This document shows, in pieces, positions 53,812 to 62,200 of a DNA stretch of 64,000 nt. Source of the DNA: Mucilaginibacter segetis. GTDB lineage: Bacteria; Bacteroidota; Bacteroidia; Sphingobacteriales; Sphingobacteriaceae. Position numbers and translations under genes: made by a program. The stretch lies in assembly GCF_016522075.1 (NCBI RefSeq), contig NZ_JAEHFW010000001.1:1674001-1738000 (forward strand). The letters run 5' to 3'. A model generated the notes under the pieces. That model made no database searches, was not told where the DNA came from, and was given only the letters and a program-made list of their open reading frames with translations. The stretch's first letter is position 1, and each line of letters opens with the position of its first letter.

Positions 53812-54593
53812 ATCCTTACCCGTTTAGGATACCGCCAGATCAGGGACATCAGTAACAAGGTAACACCCAGGTAAGGCCATAACACATTCAGTGGCTGGTA
53901 ATGTCCGCCCGGTTGTATGAGCTGGAATAACATAGTCTTATTTTCTTCCGGTGACCGTGGCACCAGTGCTTGCGCCAGGTTCCAGCCCATATGTAATCCG
54001 ATGGGCAGGATGAGCTTACCTGTTTTCAGGTAACACAAGCCATAAAGAATGGAACCTAAGCCGGTAGTGAGCCAGGTCATCAGGAACTGTTCTATCGTGA
54101 TTGTTGTATTAAGTTTGAGATGCATAACGGCAAAGGGCAGCGTGATTACCAGTTGCGCCACCCAGGGCCCGTAGGCGCGCAACAGCCGCTGAAATGGATA
54201 ACCCCTATAGGTAAACTCCTGCGCAAAAGAGGACCACAGGTGGATAAGGATCAATATCAGCAGGAAGACCGGATCAATACGCCCGGTAAATTCCAACCGG
54301 CTCCCGTTCAGCCAGATCGTCACACCGGCACTGATCAATAAGGCCATGATGCCGATAACGATTCCCCAGAAAAAGTCCTGCCAGTCCCGGCGTCCTTCCG
54401 GTTTGATACCCAGGCTCAATAAAGTCCGGCCTTCCGAACGCAGCAGCAGGTAGCTGAGCAGCAACGCAATGCCGAAATAAAAAAAGATGCTGTCCAGTAC
54501 TAATATGCGGCTGGCCAGCCAGGCAGCGCCGATGATGACGAGGAAATAGCCGGTAACTTTTTGCCAGGCTGAAAATTTTAAGGGATGGGCCAT
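53808..54593 (-). CDS. CPBP-family intramembrane protein 2 (motif 1 changed)
   Basis: I start at ATG 54593 (261 residues); a TTG start six codons upstream is possible. It has membrane helices and the motifs QEFTYRGYPFQRL, LPFAVMHLKL and HMGWNLAQ. In motif 1 the first Glu of the usual E-E-x-x-x-R is Gln (Q-E-F-T-Y-R), so it may be catalytically altered. It is first gene of the minus-strand CPBP-CPBP-kinase-LytTR operon. Confidence 0.88.
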   Translation of the reverse strand: MAHPLKFSAWQKVTGYFLVIIGAAWLASRILVLDSIFFYFGIALLLSYLLLRSEGRTLLSLGIKPEGRRDWQDFFWGIVIGIMALLISAGVTIWLNGSRLEFTGRIDPVFLLILILIHLWSSFAQEFTYRGYPFQRLLRAYGPWVAQLVITLPFAVMHLKLNTTITIEQFLMTWLTTGLGSILYGLCYLKTGKLILPIGLHMGWNLAQALVPRSPEENKTMLFQLIQPGGHYQPLNVLWPYLGVTLLLMSLIWRYPKRVRI

Positions 54594-54801
54594 AACAGGT
54601 TTTTTATACAAATAGACCGATCTTCGAGCGCGCTCCGAAATCTATTCGACAAAGCCTGTTAAATAAACAACGGAGCACGCATTTACGCCAACGAACAATA
54701 GAAACAGATGCTGGTTGTCTTCAGGTGTCCCTCTGTTGGAAATATCCGGCCCTTCGTCGAATGGATTTGTTCCTAACTGTCGATCGCTGTCTATTTGCAT
54801 C
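54594..54801. promoter_or_regulatory. Divergent intergenic control region
   Basis: This 208-base region between the two divergent operons must hold both promoters. It contains a GAGCGCGCTC palindrome (54626-54635) and a 22-codon frame (54708-54776). I see no consensus Bacteroidota -7 box, so starts are not placed. Confidence 0.45.
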
Positions 54802-55515
54802 ATGATCGTTATCAAATATTTAAGTTATGGTTACCGCAAAGGCCAGCAATTATTTGAGGGTTTAAACCTGACCTTACATCCGGGTAAGGTGTATGGCCTG
54901 CTGGGCAGGAACGGTGCCGGAAAGTCGAGCCTGATTAAACAAATGGCCGGTTTGCTGTTCCCAGTGCATGGTTCCTGTACCCTTAATGGGCGGGAAGCAA
55001 GGCACCGTGATCCGGATATGCTCGAACAGTTGTTCTTCATTCCGGAGGAATGCCAATTGCCGCCGGTCACCATTCCCGTTTTTCTCCGGATATACCAGGG
55101 ATTTTACCCCAACTTCAATCTCCATCAGTTTGAGGAATATCTCCGGATATTCCGTGTCCCGCCGGACAGCCATTTACGCAGACTGTCCTTTGGCCAAAAG
55201 AAGAAAGTCTATATCGCCTTTGCCCTGGCGGCAAATACCGCGGTGCTGATTATGGATGAGCCGACAAATGGGCTGGATATTCCCTCCAAGCTCCAGTTCC
55301 GGGACATTGTTCGCAGTGCCGGTTGCTGCGACAGGCTGACCATCATGTCAACCCACCAGGTCAAAGACCTGGATAACCTCATCGATAATGTGATCATGAT
55401 CGACCAGGGGCAGATCTTGCTACAGGCGGATAAGGCAGCCCTCACGGAATATTTCAGCCCCGAACCGCTTGATCTAGAAATATTGTTTAACCGGGTGATC
55501 GATCAGCGCTCATGA
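54802..55515 (+). CDS. ABC transporter ATP-binding protein
   Basis: Start is the ATG at 54802 (237 residues, MIVIKYLSYGYRKGQQLFEG); the frame open from 54715 adds a non-conserved leader. Walker A is GLLGRNGAGKSSL, the signature RRLSFGQKKKVYIAFAL and Walker B AVLIMDEPTNGLD. It powers the permease that follows and overlaps it by 4 bases. Similar ATPases (YtrB/EcsA type) serve peptide- and antibiotic-related exporters, but the substrate is unknown. Confidence 0.93.
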   Translation: MIVIKYLSYGYRKGQQLFEGLNLTLHPGKVYGLLGRNGAGKSSLIKQMAGLLFPVHGSCTLNGREARHRDPDMLEQLFFIPEECQLPPVTIPVFLRIYQGFYPNFNLHQFEEYLRIFRVPPDSHLRRLSFGQKKKVYIAFALAANTAVLIMDEPTNGLDIPSKLQFRDIVRSAGCCDRLTIMSTHQVKDLDNLIDNVIMIDQGQILLQADKAALTEYFSPEPLDLEILFNRVIDQRS

Positions 55516-56294
55516 AACAGTCAATGGCTTTATCTTTCAAAAAAATAGCCGCGCTGAACCGTCGGCAGTGGCTGGAAAACCGGCAGGCCTATGGCTTAAC
55601 GGGCCTTGCTTTAACAGTAGTGCTATTGCTGTTTTTCTTTATTGGCTGGCACTGGCGCGAAAGCTTTCCGGGTGCGCAGGGCAATGGTATCTTCCTGATC
55701 GGCCTGTTCGGCGGCGGAATCGCTTTTTCCGGATGGTTATATAAGGAACTAAGCCGCCCCGCAGATAGCATCTGGCTGCTGGGCCTGCCTGCTTCTGCCG
55801 GTCAGAAAATACTGATCTTTTTGTTGCATAGTATTATTTTCTACGGAGTAGGGTTTACCTTGCTTTTTCAAATTGTCGAAACATTATTTTACGGCGTGGT
55901 TGCAGGTTCATCCGCTGGTGTTTTACACTCGGCTATTTTCGAAAACGGTTTTTACACCTGCTACCTTACCTTCATCAATATCCAGTTGTGGCTGCTGATC
56001 GGCAGCCTGAGCTTTAAAAAGGCGGCCATCATAAAAACCGTGCTCTTGCTCTTGTTGTATTTTATCCTGGCCGCGAGTGGCAATGTCGTGTTGATGAAAA
56101 TGCTTACCGGTGAAGCCAGGATTACCAGCAGCTTACCGTATGGCTATTTTCAATTTGTACATGAAAACGAGAATATCTATGTGTACCTGCCAGCGTTGGC
56201 GCAACACTTGGTTGACCTGCTTGGCTGGTTACTGCCCTGCTTTCTGATCTATATCGCTTACCTCAAATTAATGGAAAAGGAGATCACCGCATGA
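55512..56294 (+). CDS. ABC transporter membrane subunit
   Basis: This 260-residue protein has about six membrane helices (GLALTVVLLLFFFIGW; GIFLIGLFGGGIAFSGW; ILIFLLHSIIFYGVGF and three more). It is a partner of the preceding ATPase, overlapping by 4 bases at each side. The family is an ABC-2-like permease without clear named relatives. Confidence 0.85.
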   Translation: MKQSMALSFKKIAALNRRQWLENRQAYGLTGLALTVVLLLFFFIGWHWRESFPGAQGNGIFLIGLFGGGIAFSGWLYKELSRPADSIWLLGLPASAGQKILIFLLHSIIFYGVGFTLLFQIVETLFYGVVAGSSAGVLHSAIFENGFYTCYLTFINIQLWLLIGSLSFKKAAIIKTVLLLLLYFILAASGNVVLMKMLTGEARITSSLPYGYFQFVHENENIYVYLPALAQHLVDLLGWLLPCFLIYIAYLKLMEKEITA

Positions 56295-56980
56295 AAAAGA
56301 GCAACCGTTTGTTATTGTTATTCGGGTTATTATTTACCGCCGGTATAGGTTTCACTGATGAAATGCTCGCCGTCCAGTACCGGCATATAGACCTGAATGA
56401 TCCCTATAAGAACTTTAGTGCCGTAACGATCCACCCTTTTCGGGTACTGGCTATCCGGGGTGGCAATGGGTATATCGTCCGGGTGATGCAAGGTGATTCC
56501 TTCAGGGTAATGCTAATGAATTCCCGGAAGCCGTTTTTCCGGCTGGAACAGCGTGCCGATACCGCGTTCATCCGTTTCTCGGTAGCCAACCAACAGTACC
56601 AGTCCCCTGAGGAATGTACCACCGGACTGATTATTACCGTACCTCACCTGGCTGCGCTCCGGCTTTCCGGCATCAACGGTGATCTAACCGGTTTAAGCCA
56701 AGACAGCCTGCTGCTCAGTCAGCAAAACAGGTCCTTACTGCGTGTTAAAAGGCTCAATGTAGAACGATTATCCTTGCGGGCCACGGGTTCATCAGCAACT
56801 TTTTTCCAAGACGACAATCAAACCGAAACTTTGTGGCTCGACCTTGCGGGAGGAAGTTCCGCCGATTTGGGATCCTTACACAGCACATCCATTTTTCCGC
56901 ACTTACAGGATGATTCACGGTTGAGTGTTACCACCAGTTCTTTAACCCAACTTAAATCCGATGAAGCCCTTAAGCCTTAG
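56291..56980 (+). CDS. Exported protein with putative GIN/DUF4097-like beta-helix domain
   Basis: This 229-residue protein has a signal-like N-terminus (LLLLFGLLFTAGIGF). Its middle (VPHLAALRLSGINGDLTGLS, then SLLLSQQNRSLLRVKRLNVE) has the strand-turn repeat of putative auto-transporter adhesin (GIN) domains. It may decorate or sense the envelope with the ABC unit. It overlaps the permease by 4 bases and the next CPBP gene by 20 bases. The domain call is a weak match. Confidence 0.65.
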   Translation: MKKSNRLLLLFGLLFTAGIGFTDEMLAVQYRHIDLNDPYKNFSAVTIHPFRVLAIRGGNGYIVRVMQGDSFRVMLMNSRKPFFRLEQRADTAFIRFSVANQQYQSPEECTTGLIITVPHLAALRLSGINGDLTGLSQDSLLLSQQNRSLLRVKRLNVERLSLRATGSSATFFQDDNQTETLWLDLAGGSSADLGSLHSTSIFPHLQDDSRLSVTTSSLTQLKSDEALKP

Positions 56981-57638
56981 ATCCCTTCAGCGCAAGTTGC
57001 CGTTGATCGGCGGTATCCTATTTATTGTCCTGTTCCCACACTGGGCGCCATTGCCTTTTTATAGTTATGCCCTCGTTTGCTTCTTATTCATCTGGCTTTA
57101 TTTATTGCGTCAAGGACTAAGCCTGAAAGCTATGGGTTTAGGCCTAAATGGCCTATCCGTTAAAAAGCTATTCATCGGCGTGTTATCCGGCCTGGTCTGG
57201 CTGGGTTTCATGCTAGGTGTTTATATTCCGCTGGCCCGTTATATTGCAGCCGGACACGCAAATGGCTATACAGAATATAATTTTTTGATTGGCAACCTGC
57301 AGGTCTACCTGATGACCGTACTGGCCGCATGGCTAGTGGGTGGCGTTTATGAGGAGCTGGCTTTCCGGGGTTTTATCCGCTGGGGCGTTACCCGGTTAGC
57401 GGGTAAGGTTCCAGGGGCCCGGTATTACAGCGCAGGAATCGCCTCGTTACTCTTCGGCCTTTACCATATCCAGCAAGGCTGGTTAGGCGTAATCCCCGCT
57501 ACGCTCGGTGGATTATACTGGACCTGGATTACGGTAAAACATAAAGGTGATCTCTGGCCCGCCATTGCCTCGCATATTGTGTATGATACCGCTGTACTCA
57601 CCCTGATCTATCTCGACCGGTCCCCGGGGCAGCATTAA
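56961..57638 (+). CDS. CPBP-family intramembrane metalloprotease 3
   Basis: This 225-residue membrane protein has complete CPBP motifs: YEELAFRGFIRW (E-E-x-x-x-R), LFGLYHIQQG and SHIVYDTAVL. It overlaps the preceding gene by 20 bases and ends the plus-strand operon ATPase-permease-adhesin-CPBP. It is the third CPBP of the locus. Its likely role is peptide processing or immunity, by analogy only. Confidence 0.88.
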   Translation: MKPLSLRSLQRKLPLIGGILFIVLFPHWAPLPFYSYALVCFLFIWLYLLRQGLSLKAMGLGLNGLSVKKLFIGVLSGLVWLGFMLGVYIPLARYIAAGHANGYTEYNFLIGNLQVYLMTVLAAWLVGGVYEELAFRGFIRWGVTRLAGKVPGARYYSAGIASLLFGLYHIQQGWLGVIPATLGGLYWTWITVKHKGDLWPAIASHIVYDTAVLTLIYLDRSPGQH

Positions 57639-57710
57639 CGAATAATAATTCCGGATGTAAAAATTGCTAATATTTTTAGTATATATATAAGAAAATCCGA
57701 TATTTGTTTT

Positions 57711-57956
57711 ATGAATGCCTGGATCAAACGGAAACATGGGCCTGATGAAGTGGTCAGTATTATTCCTGATATGAAATGTTCCGATGCGGCGCTGGTTTAT
57801 CATTTGTATACGGCATTTGAAGCCGGTTATTTGGGCCGGATTTTATTTGACGACCAGGGCTATTGGATTTACGACGGGGAGGAATTGACCGTGGCAGAGC
57901 AGGAGCAACTGGGTAAGTTTATTCAGTATCATATGGAAGGATTATGGAGCAGTTGA
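57711..57956 (+). CDS. Small protein of unknown function
   Basis: This 81-residue protein (MNAWIKRKHGPDEVVSIIPD start) has no membrane helix. It overlaps the AlkB-like gene by 13 bases, so it is likely in the same operon. It has an acidic C-terminus (GEELTVAEQEQLGKFIQY). Unknown family. Confidence 0.7.
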   Translation: MNAWIKRKHGPDEVVSIIPDMKCSDAALVYHLYTAFEAGYLGRILFDDQGYWIYDGEELTVAEQEQLGKFIQYHMEGLWSS

Positions 57957-58531
57957 GTTTTTTTGCGGAGGCAGGGCAGAGTAGGGGCTTGCCAACGGAA
58001 TTACTGAAATACCTGCCCGGTTTTATTGATGCACAAACCAGTGATGCGTTGTTGAAAAAGCTTATTTCGGATACGCCGTGGAAACAAAGCACGCAGAAAC
58101 TGTGGGATAAGATGTACCTGACGCCAAGGTTGACCTGTTGGTATGGAGAGACGGAGCGGACAGCAGGGACTTTGCCCTGGACGCCGGAACTGCTGTATAT
58201 TAAATCACTGGTCGAACCATTGGCAGCAATTAAATTTAACAGCGTCCTGTTGAACTATTATCGTGACGGTAATGATTCGGTGGCCTGGCATAGCGATAAG
58301 GAAAGTATCATGGGCAGTCAGCCGGTGATTGCCTCGGTGAGTTTCGGGCAGGTGCGAAATTTTGATATTCGTAATAAGGCCAATCATAAAGAACATTATT
58401 CCATCAAACTGGAGCATGGCTCTTTTCTGCTCATGAAAGCAGGTTTGCAGGAAAATTGGGAACACCGCATTGCCAAGTCGGTCAAACCCATGAAGCCCCG
58501 CGTCAACCTGACTTTCCGGTTGATCATTTAA
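57944..58531 (+). CDS. AlkB-like 2-oxoglutarate/Fe(II)-dependent dioxygenase
   Basis: This 195-residue protein has the double-stranded beta-helix Fe-binding set: LLNYYRDGNDSVAWHSDKE (H-x-D), NWEHRIAKS (distal His), and the 2-oxoglutarate-binding Arg in PRVNLTFRLI. AlkB enzymes remove alkyl groups from DNA or RNA bases by oxidation. It overlaps the 81-residue protein, and an RRM protein follows. Confidence 0.92.
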   Translation: MEQLSFFAEAGQSRGLPTELLKYLPGFIDAQTSDALLKKLISDTPWKQSTQKLWDKMYLTPRLTCWYGETERTAGTLPWTPELLYIKSLVEPLAAIKFNSVLLNYYRDGNDSVAWHSDKESIMGSQPVIASVSFGQVRNFDIRNKANHKEHYSIKLEHGSFLLMKAGLQENWEHRIAKSVKPMKPRVNLTFRLII

Positions 58532-58548
58532 TATTACCTTTGTCCGAT

Positions 58549-58866
58549 ATGATCAAACTCTTTATCGGCGGTTTTCCATTGGACATGACAGAAATGGAAC
58601 TGGTGCAGATCATTGCGCCCTATGCCGATGTGCTGACCATCAAACTTGTGCGCGACCGCGCCACCAAAAAATGCAAAGGCTATGGCTTTATAGAAGTGGC
58701 CGATGAAACCCATGCCTATCAGGCCATCGGGCAATTAAACGGGATGCTGGTCGGTGATCGCGAATTAAGTTTAAATATCGTACCGGAAGCAACGCCCGTT
58801 CACCGTAAAGCAGCGCCTTTGGACGCAACTGCCAGGCCAAAGCGGCCACGGCGGCCCAGGCTTTGA
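58549..58866 (+). CDS. RNA-binding protein with RRM domain
   Basis: I start at ATG 58549 (105 residues); the frame open from 58456 would overlap the AlkB gene in another frame. The RRM has RNP2 KLFIGGFP and RNP1 KGYGFIEV, and a basic C-terminal tail (RPKRPRRPRL). Bacterial single-RRM proteins bind RNA, often in cold or stress response. A TACCTTTG box (58535-58542) lies right before the start. Confidence 0.9.
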   Translation: MIKLFIGGFPLDMTEMELVQIIAPYADVLTIKLVRDRATKKCKGYGFIEVADETHAYQAIGQLNGMLVGDRELSLNIVPEATPVHRKAAPLDATARPKRPRRPRL

Positions 58867-58890
58867 TGATAGTTACTCATAAAATATTAA

Positions 58891-58898
58891 TATCTTTG
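58891..58898 (+). promoter_or_regulatory. -7 element before the metal-efflux operon
   Basis: TATCTTTG matches TAnnTTTG, 5 bases before the ATG at 58904. No -33 TTG at ideal spacing is seen, so the call is tentative. Confidence 0.4.
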
Positions 58899-58903
58899 GA
58901 AAA

Positions 58904-59230
58904 ATGAAGTTGCTGAATATCATTTTATGCCTGTATATGACATTGCTGGGCATCCTGCCTTGCCAGGATAAGGATGATGCAGGCTTCACGATCAACACCA
59001 CAAGCATTCAGCAAGCACATCACCACGAGGAAAGCGCGGGCAAAGAGACCTGCACCCCTTTGTGTACCTGTACCTGCTGTTCCACTGTCCGTACGCTTAC
59101 CCCGCAGCTCACTTTGGCCTCCGCTGTTGAAGTGCCGGTTAAGCAGGATTATGCACAACCATCAGTTCCTGCGTTAGCGGATCAGGTCCTTTCTATCTGG
59201 CAGCCGCCTCAATCGGTTAATACGCTTTAG
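58904..59230 (+). CDS. Cys/His-rich exported protein (DUF6660-like), metal efflux operon
   Basis: This 108-residue protein has a hydrophobic N-terminus (LLNIILCLYMTLLGILPC), a His-rich patch (QQAHHHEE) and a Cys cluster (CTPLCTCTCCS). This is the appearance of the small proteins that precede CusA/CzcA genes in Bacteroidota; I name DUF6660 from memory. The His and Cys suggest metal (Cu, Zn or Cd) binding in the periplasm. It starts the operon with the RND pump 63 bases on. Confidence 0.75.
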   Translation: MKLLNIILCLYMTLLGILPCQDKDDAGFTINTTSIQQAHHHEESAGKETCTPLCTCTCCSTVRTLTPQLTLASAVEVPVKQDYAQPSVPALADQVLSIWQPPQSVNTL

Positions 59231-59293
59231 TTATTGCACTGGGTTTGACCCGTCAAATTCAGACTATTATTTACGTATTAATCCAACACATTC

Positions 59294-62200
59294 ATGTTTG
59301 ATAAGATTATCGCGTTCTCGATCAGGAACAAGCTGATCGTGGGCGTATTCATTTTTATACTGGTGGTGGCCGGCATCTATTCGCTGAACCGCTTACCTAT
59401 TGACGCGCAGCCTGATATTACCAATAACCAGGTGCAAATCATCACCCAGGCCCCGACCTTAGGCGCACAGGAGGTCGAGCAATATATTACCGCGCCGATC
59501 GAGCTGGCCATTGCTAACGTACCCAAAGTAATCGAAAAACGGTCGATCTCCCGTTCAGGCTTATCCGTGATCACGGTTGTTTTTGAAGACAACGCGGATA
59601 TTTACTGGGCGCGCCAGCAAATCAGTGAAGGCCTGAAAGCAGCAGAGGGGCAGATCCCTAAAGATACAGGTGAGCCCGCGCTGGCCCCCATCACCACCGG
59701 CCTGGGGGAAATTTATCAGTATGTTCTCCATACCAGGCCGGGGTATGAACACAAATTCAGCGCGACCGACCTGCGCACCATACAGGACTGGATCGTACGC
59801 CGCCAGTTGGCCGGCACGCCCGGCATTGCCGAGATCAGCGGCTGGGGCGGTTACGTGAAACAGTATGAGATCGCTATTGACAACGAAAGACTCAACAGCC
59901 TGGACATTACGATCAGCGATATTTATAATGCCCTGGAAAAAAACAACCAGAACACCGGCGGTTCCTACATCGAGCAGCGCAGCAACGTCTACTTTATCCG
60001 CGGACTGGGTCAGGTAACATCCATTGACGACCTCGAACATATCGTGGTCAAGAACCGCGGCAACGCGCCCGTGGTCATCGGGGATATAGCTAAAGTACAA
60101 ATTGGCAGCGCTACACGCTACGGGGCAGTAACCCGGAATGGCGAAGGGGAGGTGGTCGCGGGCGTTGCCCTTATGCTTAAGGGGGAAAACTTCAGCGAGG
60201 TGGTCAAACGGGTCAAGGAAAAAGTAAAACAGGTCCAAAAGTCGCTGCCGGAAGGCGTGGTCATGGAGCCTTTTATTGACCGGACGGAACTGGTGAACCG
60301 GGCGATGGGTACGGTAGAGCGCAACCTGGTCGAAGGTGGTTTGATCGTGGTACTCGTACTGGTGCTGTTGCTGGGTAACTGGCGCGCCGGGCTGATCGTC
60401 GCCTCGGTGATCCCACTGGCCATGCTGTTTGCCTTTACGCTCATGAACCTCTTCGGTGTATCAGGCAACCTGATGAGCCTGGGCGCCATAGATTTCGGCC
60501 TGATCGTGGATGGCGCGGTCATTATTGTGGAAGCCATCGTTCACCGGATCACCGACAGCAAACGTTTTACCAACAAACCGCTGCTAAAGCAGCAGGAAAT
60601 GGATGGAGAAGTGTATGAGGCAGCATCCAGAATACGCGACAGCGCGGCCTTCGGGGAAATCATCATCCTGATCGTTTACCTGCCGCTCTTTGCCCTGGCC
60701 GGCATTGAAGGTAAAATGTTCCGTCCGATGGCCGAAACGGTCGCCTTTGCCATTCTGGGCGCTTTCATTTTGTCGTTAACGTATGTGCCCATGGCCAGCG
60801 CGCTGTTCCTGAGCAAGAAAACGCAGCACAAACGCACCATCGCCGACTGCATCATGGATGCCCTGCAGCGTATTTACCGGCCCGTGCTGCATGCCGTACT
60901 GCGGGCTAAAAGGCTGACGGTGGCCTTAGCGGCGGCTTTGCTGGCGCTGGCCGTGTGGGGCTTTAGCCATATGGGTGGCGAGTTTATCCCGACCTTGGAA
61001 GAAGGCGACCTTACCGTAGAGATCGCGATGATGCAGGGCACTTCGCTGAGCCAGGTGGTCGAAACTTTCGGTATGGCTGAAAAACTGCTGAAACAAAAGT
61101 TTCCCGAGATCAAACAGGTGGTTACGCGTATCGGCAGCTCCGAAGTGCCGACCGACCCTATGCCGATCGAACGGGCGGACATGATGTTGTCCATGAAGCC
61201 AAAAGAGGAGTGGACCTCTGCCGGAACCCGGGAAGAAATGATGGAAAGGATTGAAGAAACGCTGGCCACCATACCTGGAATTAACGTGGAAGTTACCCAG
61301 CCGATGCAAATGCGCTTTAACGAACTGATGACCGGCATCCGGCAGGACGTAGCCATTAAAATCTTTGGTGATGATATGGATGTGCTGGATGCCCAGGCTG
61401 ACCGGGTAGCGGCATTGATCCGGCCGGTTAAAGGAGTAAGCGAGCCTATGGTGGAACGGGTAAGCGGCTTGCCGGAAATCAACGTGGCGTACGACCGTCA
61501 TAAGATCGCCCAGTACGGGCTGAACATTGAGGACGTCAATACCGTGCTCAGCACGGCTTTTGCCGGAAAGGCGGCCGGTGTCCTGTTCGAGGGTGAAAAG
61601 CGTTTTGAGATCGTATTGCGCCTGGATCGTAAGGAGCGTTCGGATATCACCCATGTCGAAAACCTGTTTATCCCCCTGCCGGATGGGAACAAGGTGCCGT
61701 TAAGCCAGGTCGCCACCGTTAAATTCGAAGATGCACCGGCACAGATCACCCGGGAGGATGGCAAGCGCCGTATCTATGTAGGCTTTAATGTGCGTGACCG
61801 GGATGTTGAAAGCACGGTCAAAGAAATACAGAAACTCTTAAGCGAAAAGCTGAAATTACCGGCAGGCTATTATACAACCTATGGCGGCCAGTTCCGGAAC
61901 CTGGAGGAAGCCAAGGGACGACTGGCCATTGCCGTACCGGTTGCTTTATTGCTTATATTGGTACTGCTTTTCTTTACCTTCCGCTCCCTGCGCGAAACCC
62001 TGCTGATCTTTTCGGCGGTGCCGCTGGCGGCGGTGGGCGGCGTGGCAGCCTTATACCTTCGCGGTATGCCCTTCAGTATCAGCGCCGGTGTCGGCTTTAT
62101 TGCCTTATTTGGGGTGGCGGTGCTGAACGGCATTGTACTGATCGGTTACTTCAACCAGTTGCAGGCAGAAGGTATTACTGATATTGTAGCGCGGGTGAAA

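Noticed and set aside
54715..54801. Extended N-terminus of the ABC ATPase (TTG start)
   Set aside because: The extra 29 residues are not ATPase-like, and the ATG at 54802 gives the standard start of an ABC domain.
58456..58548. Extended N-terminus of the RRM protein
   Set aside because: It lies inside the AlkB gene in another frame; the RRM begins right at the ATG at 58549.
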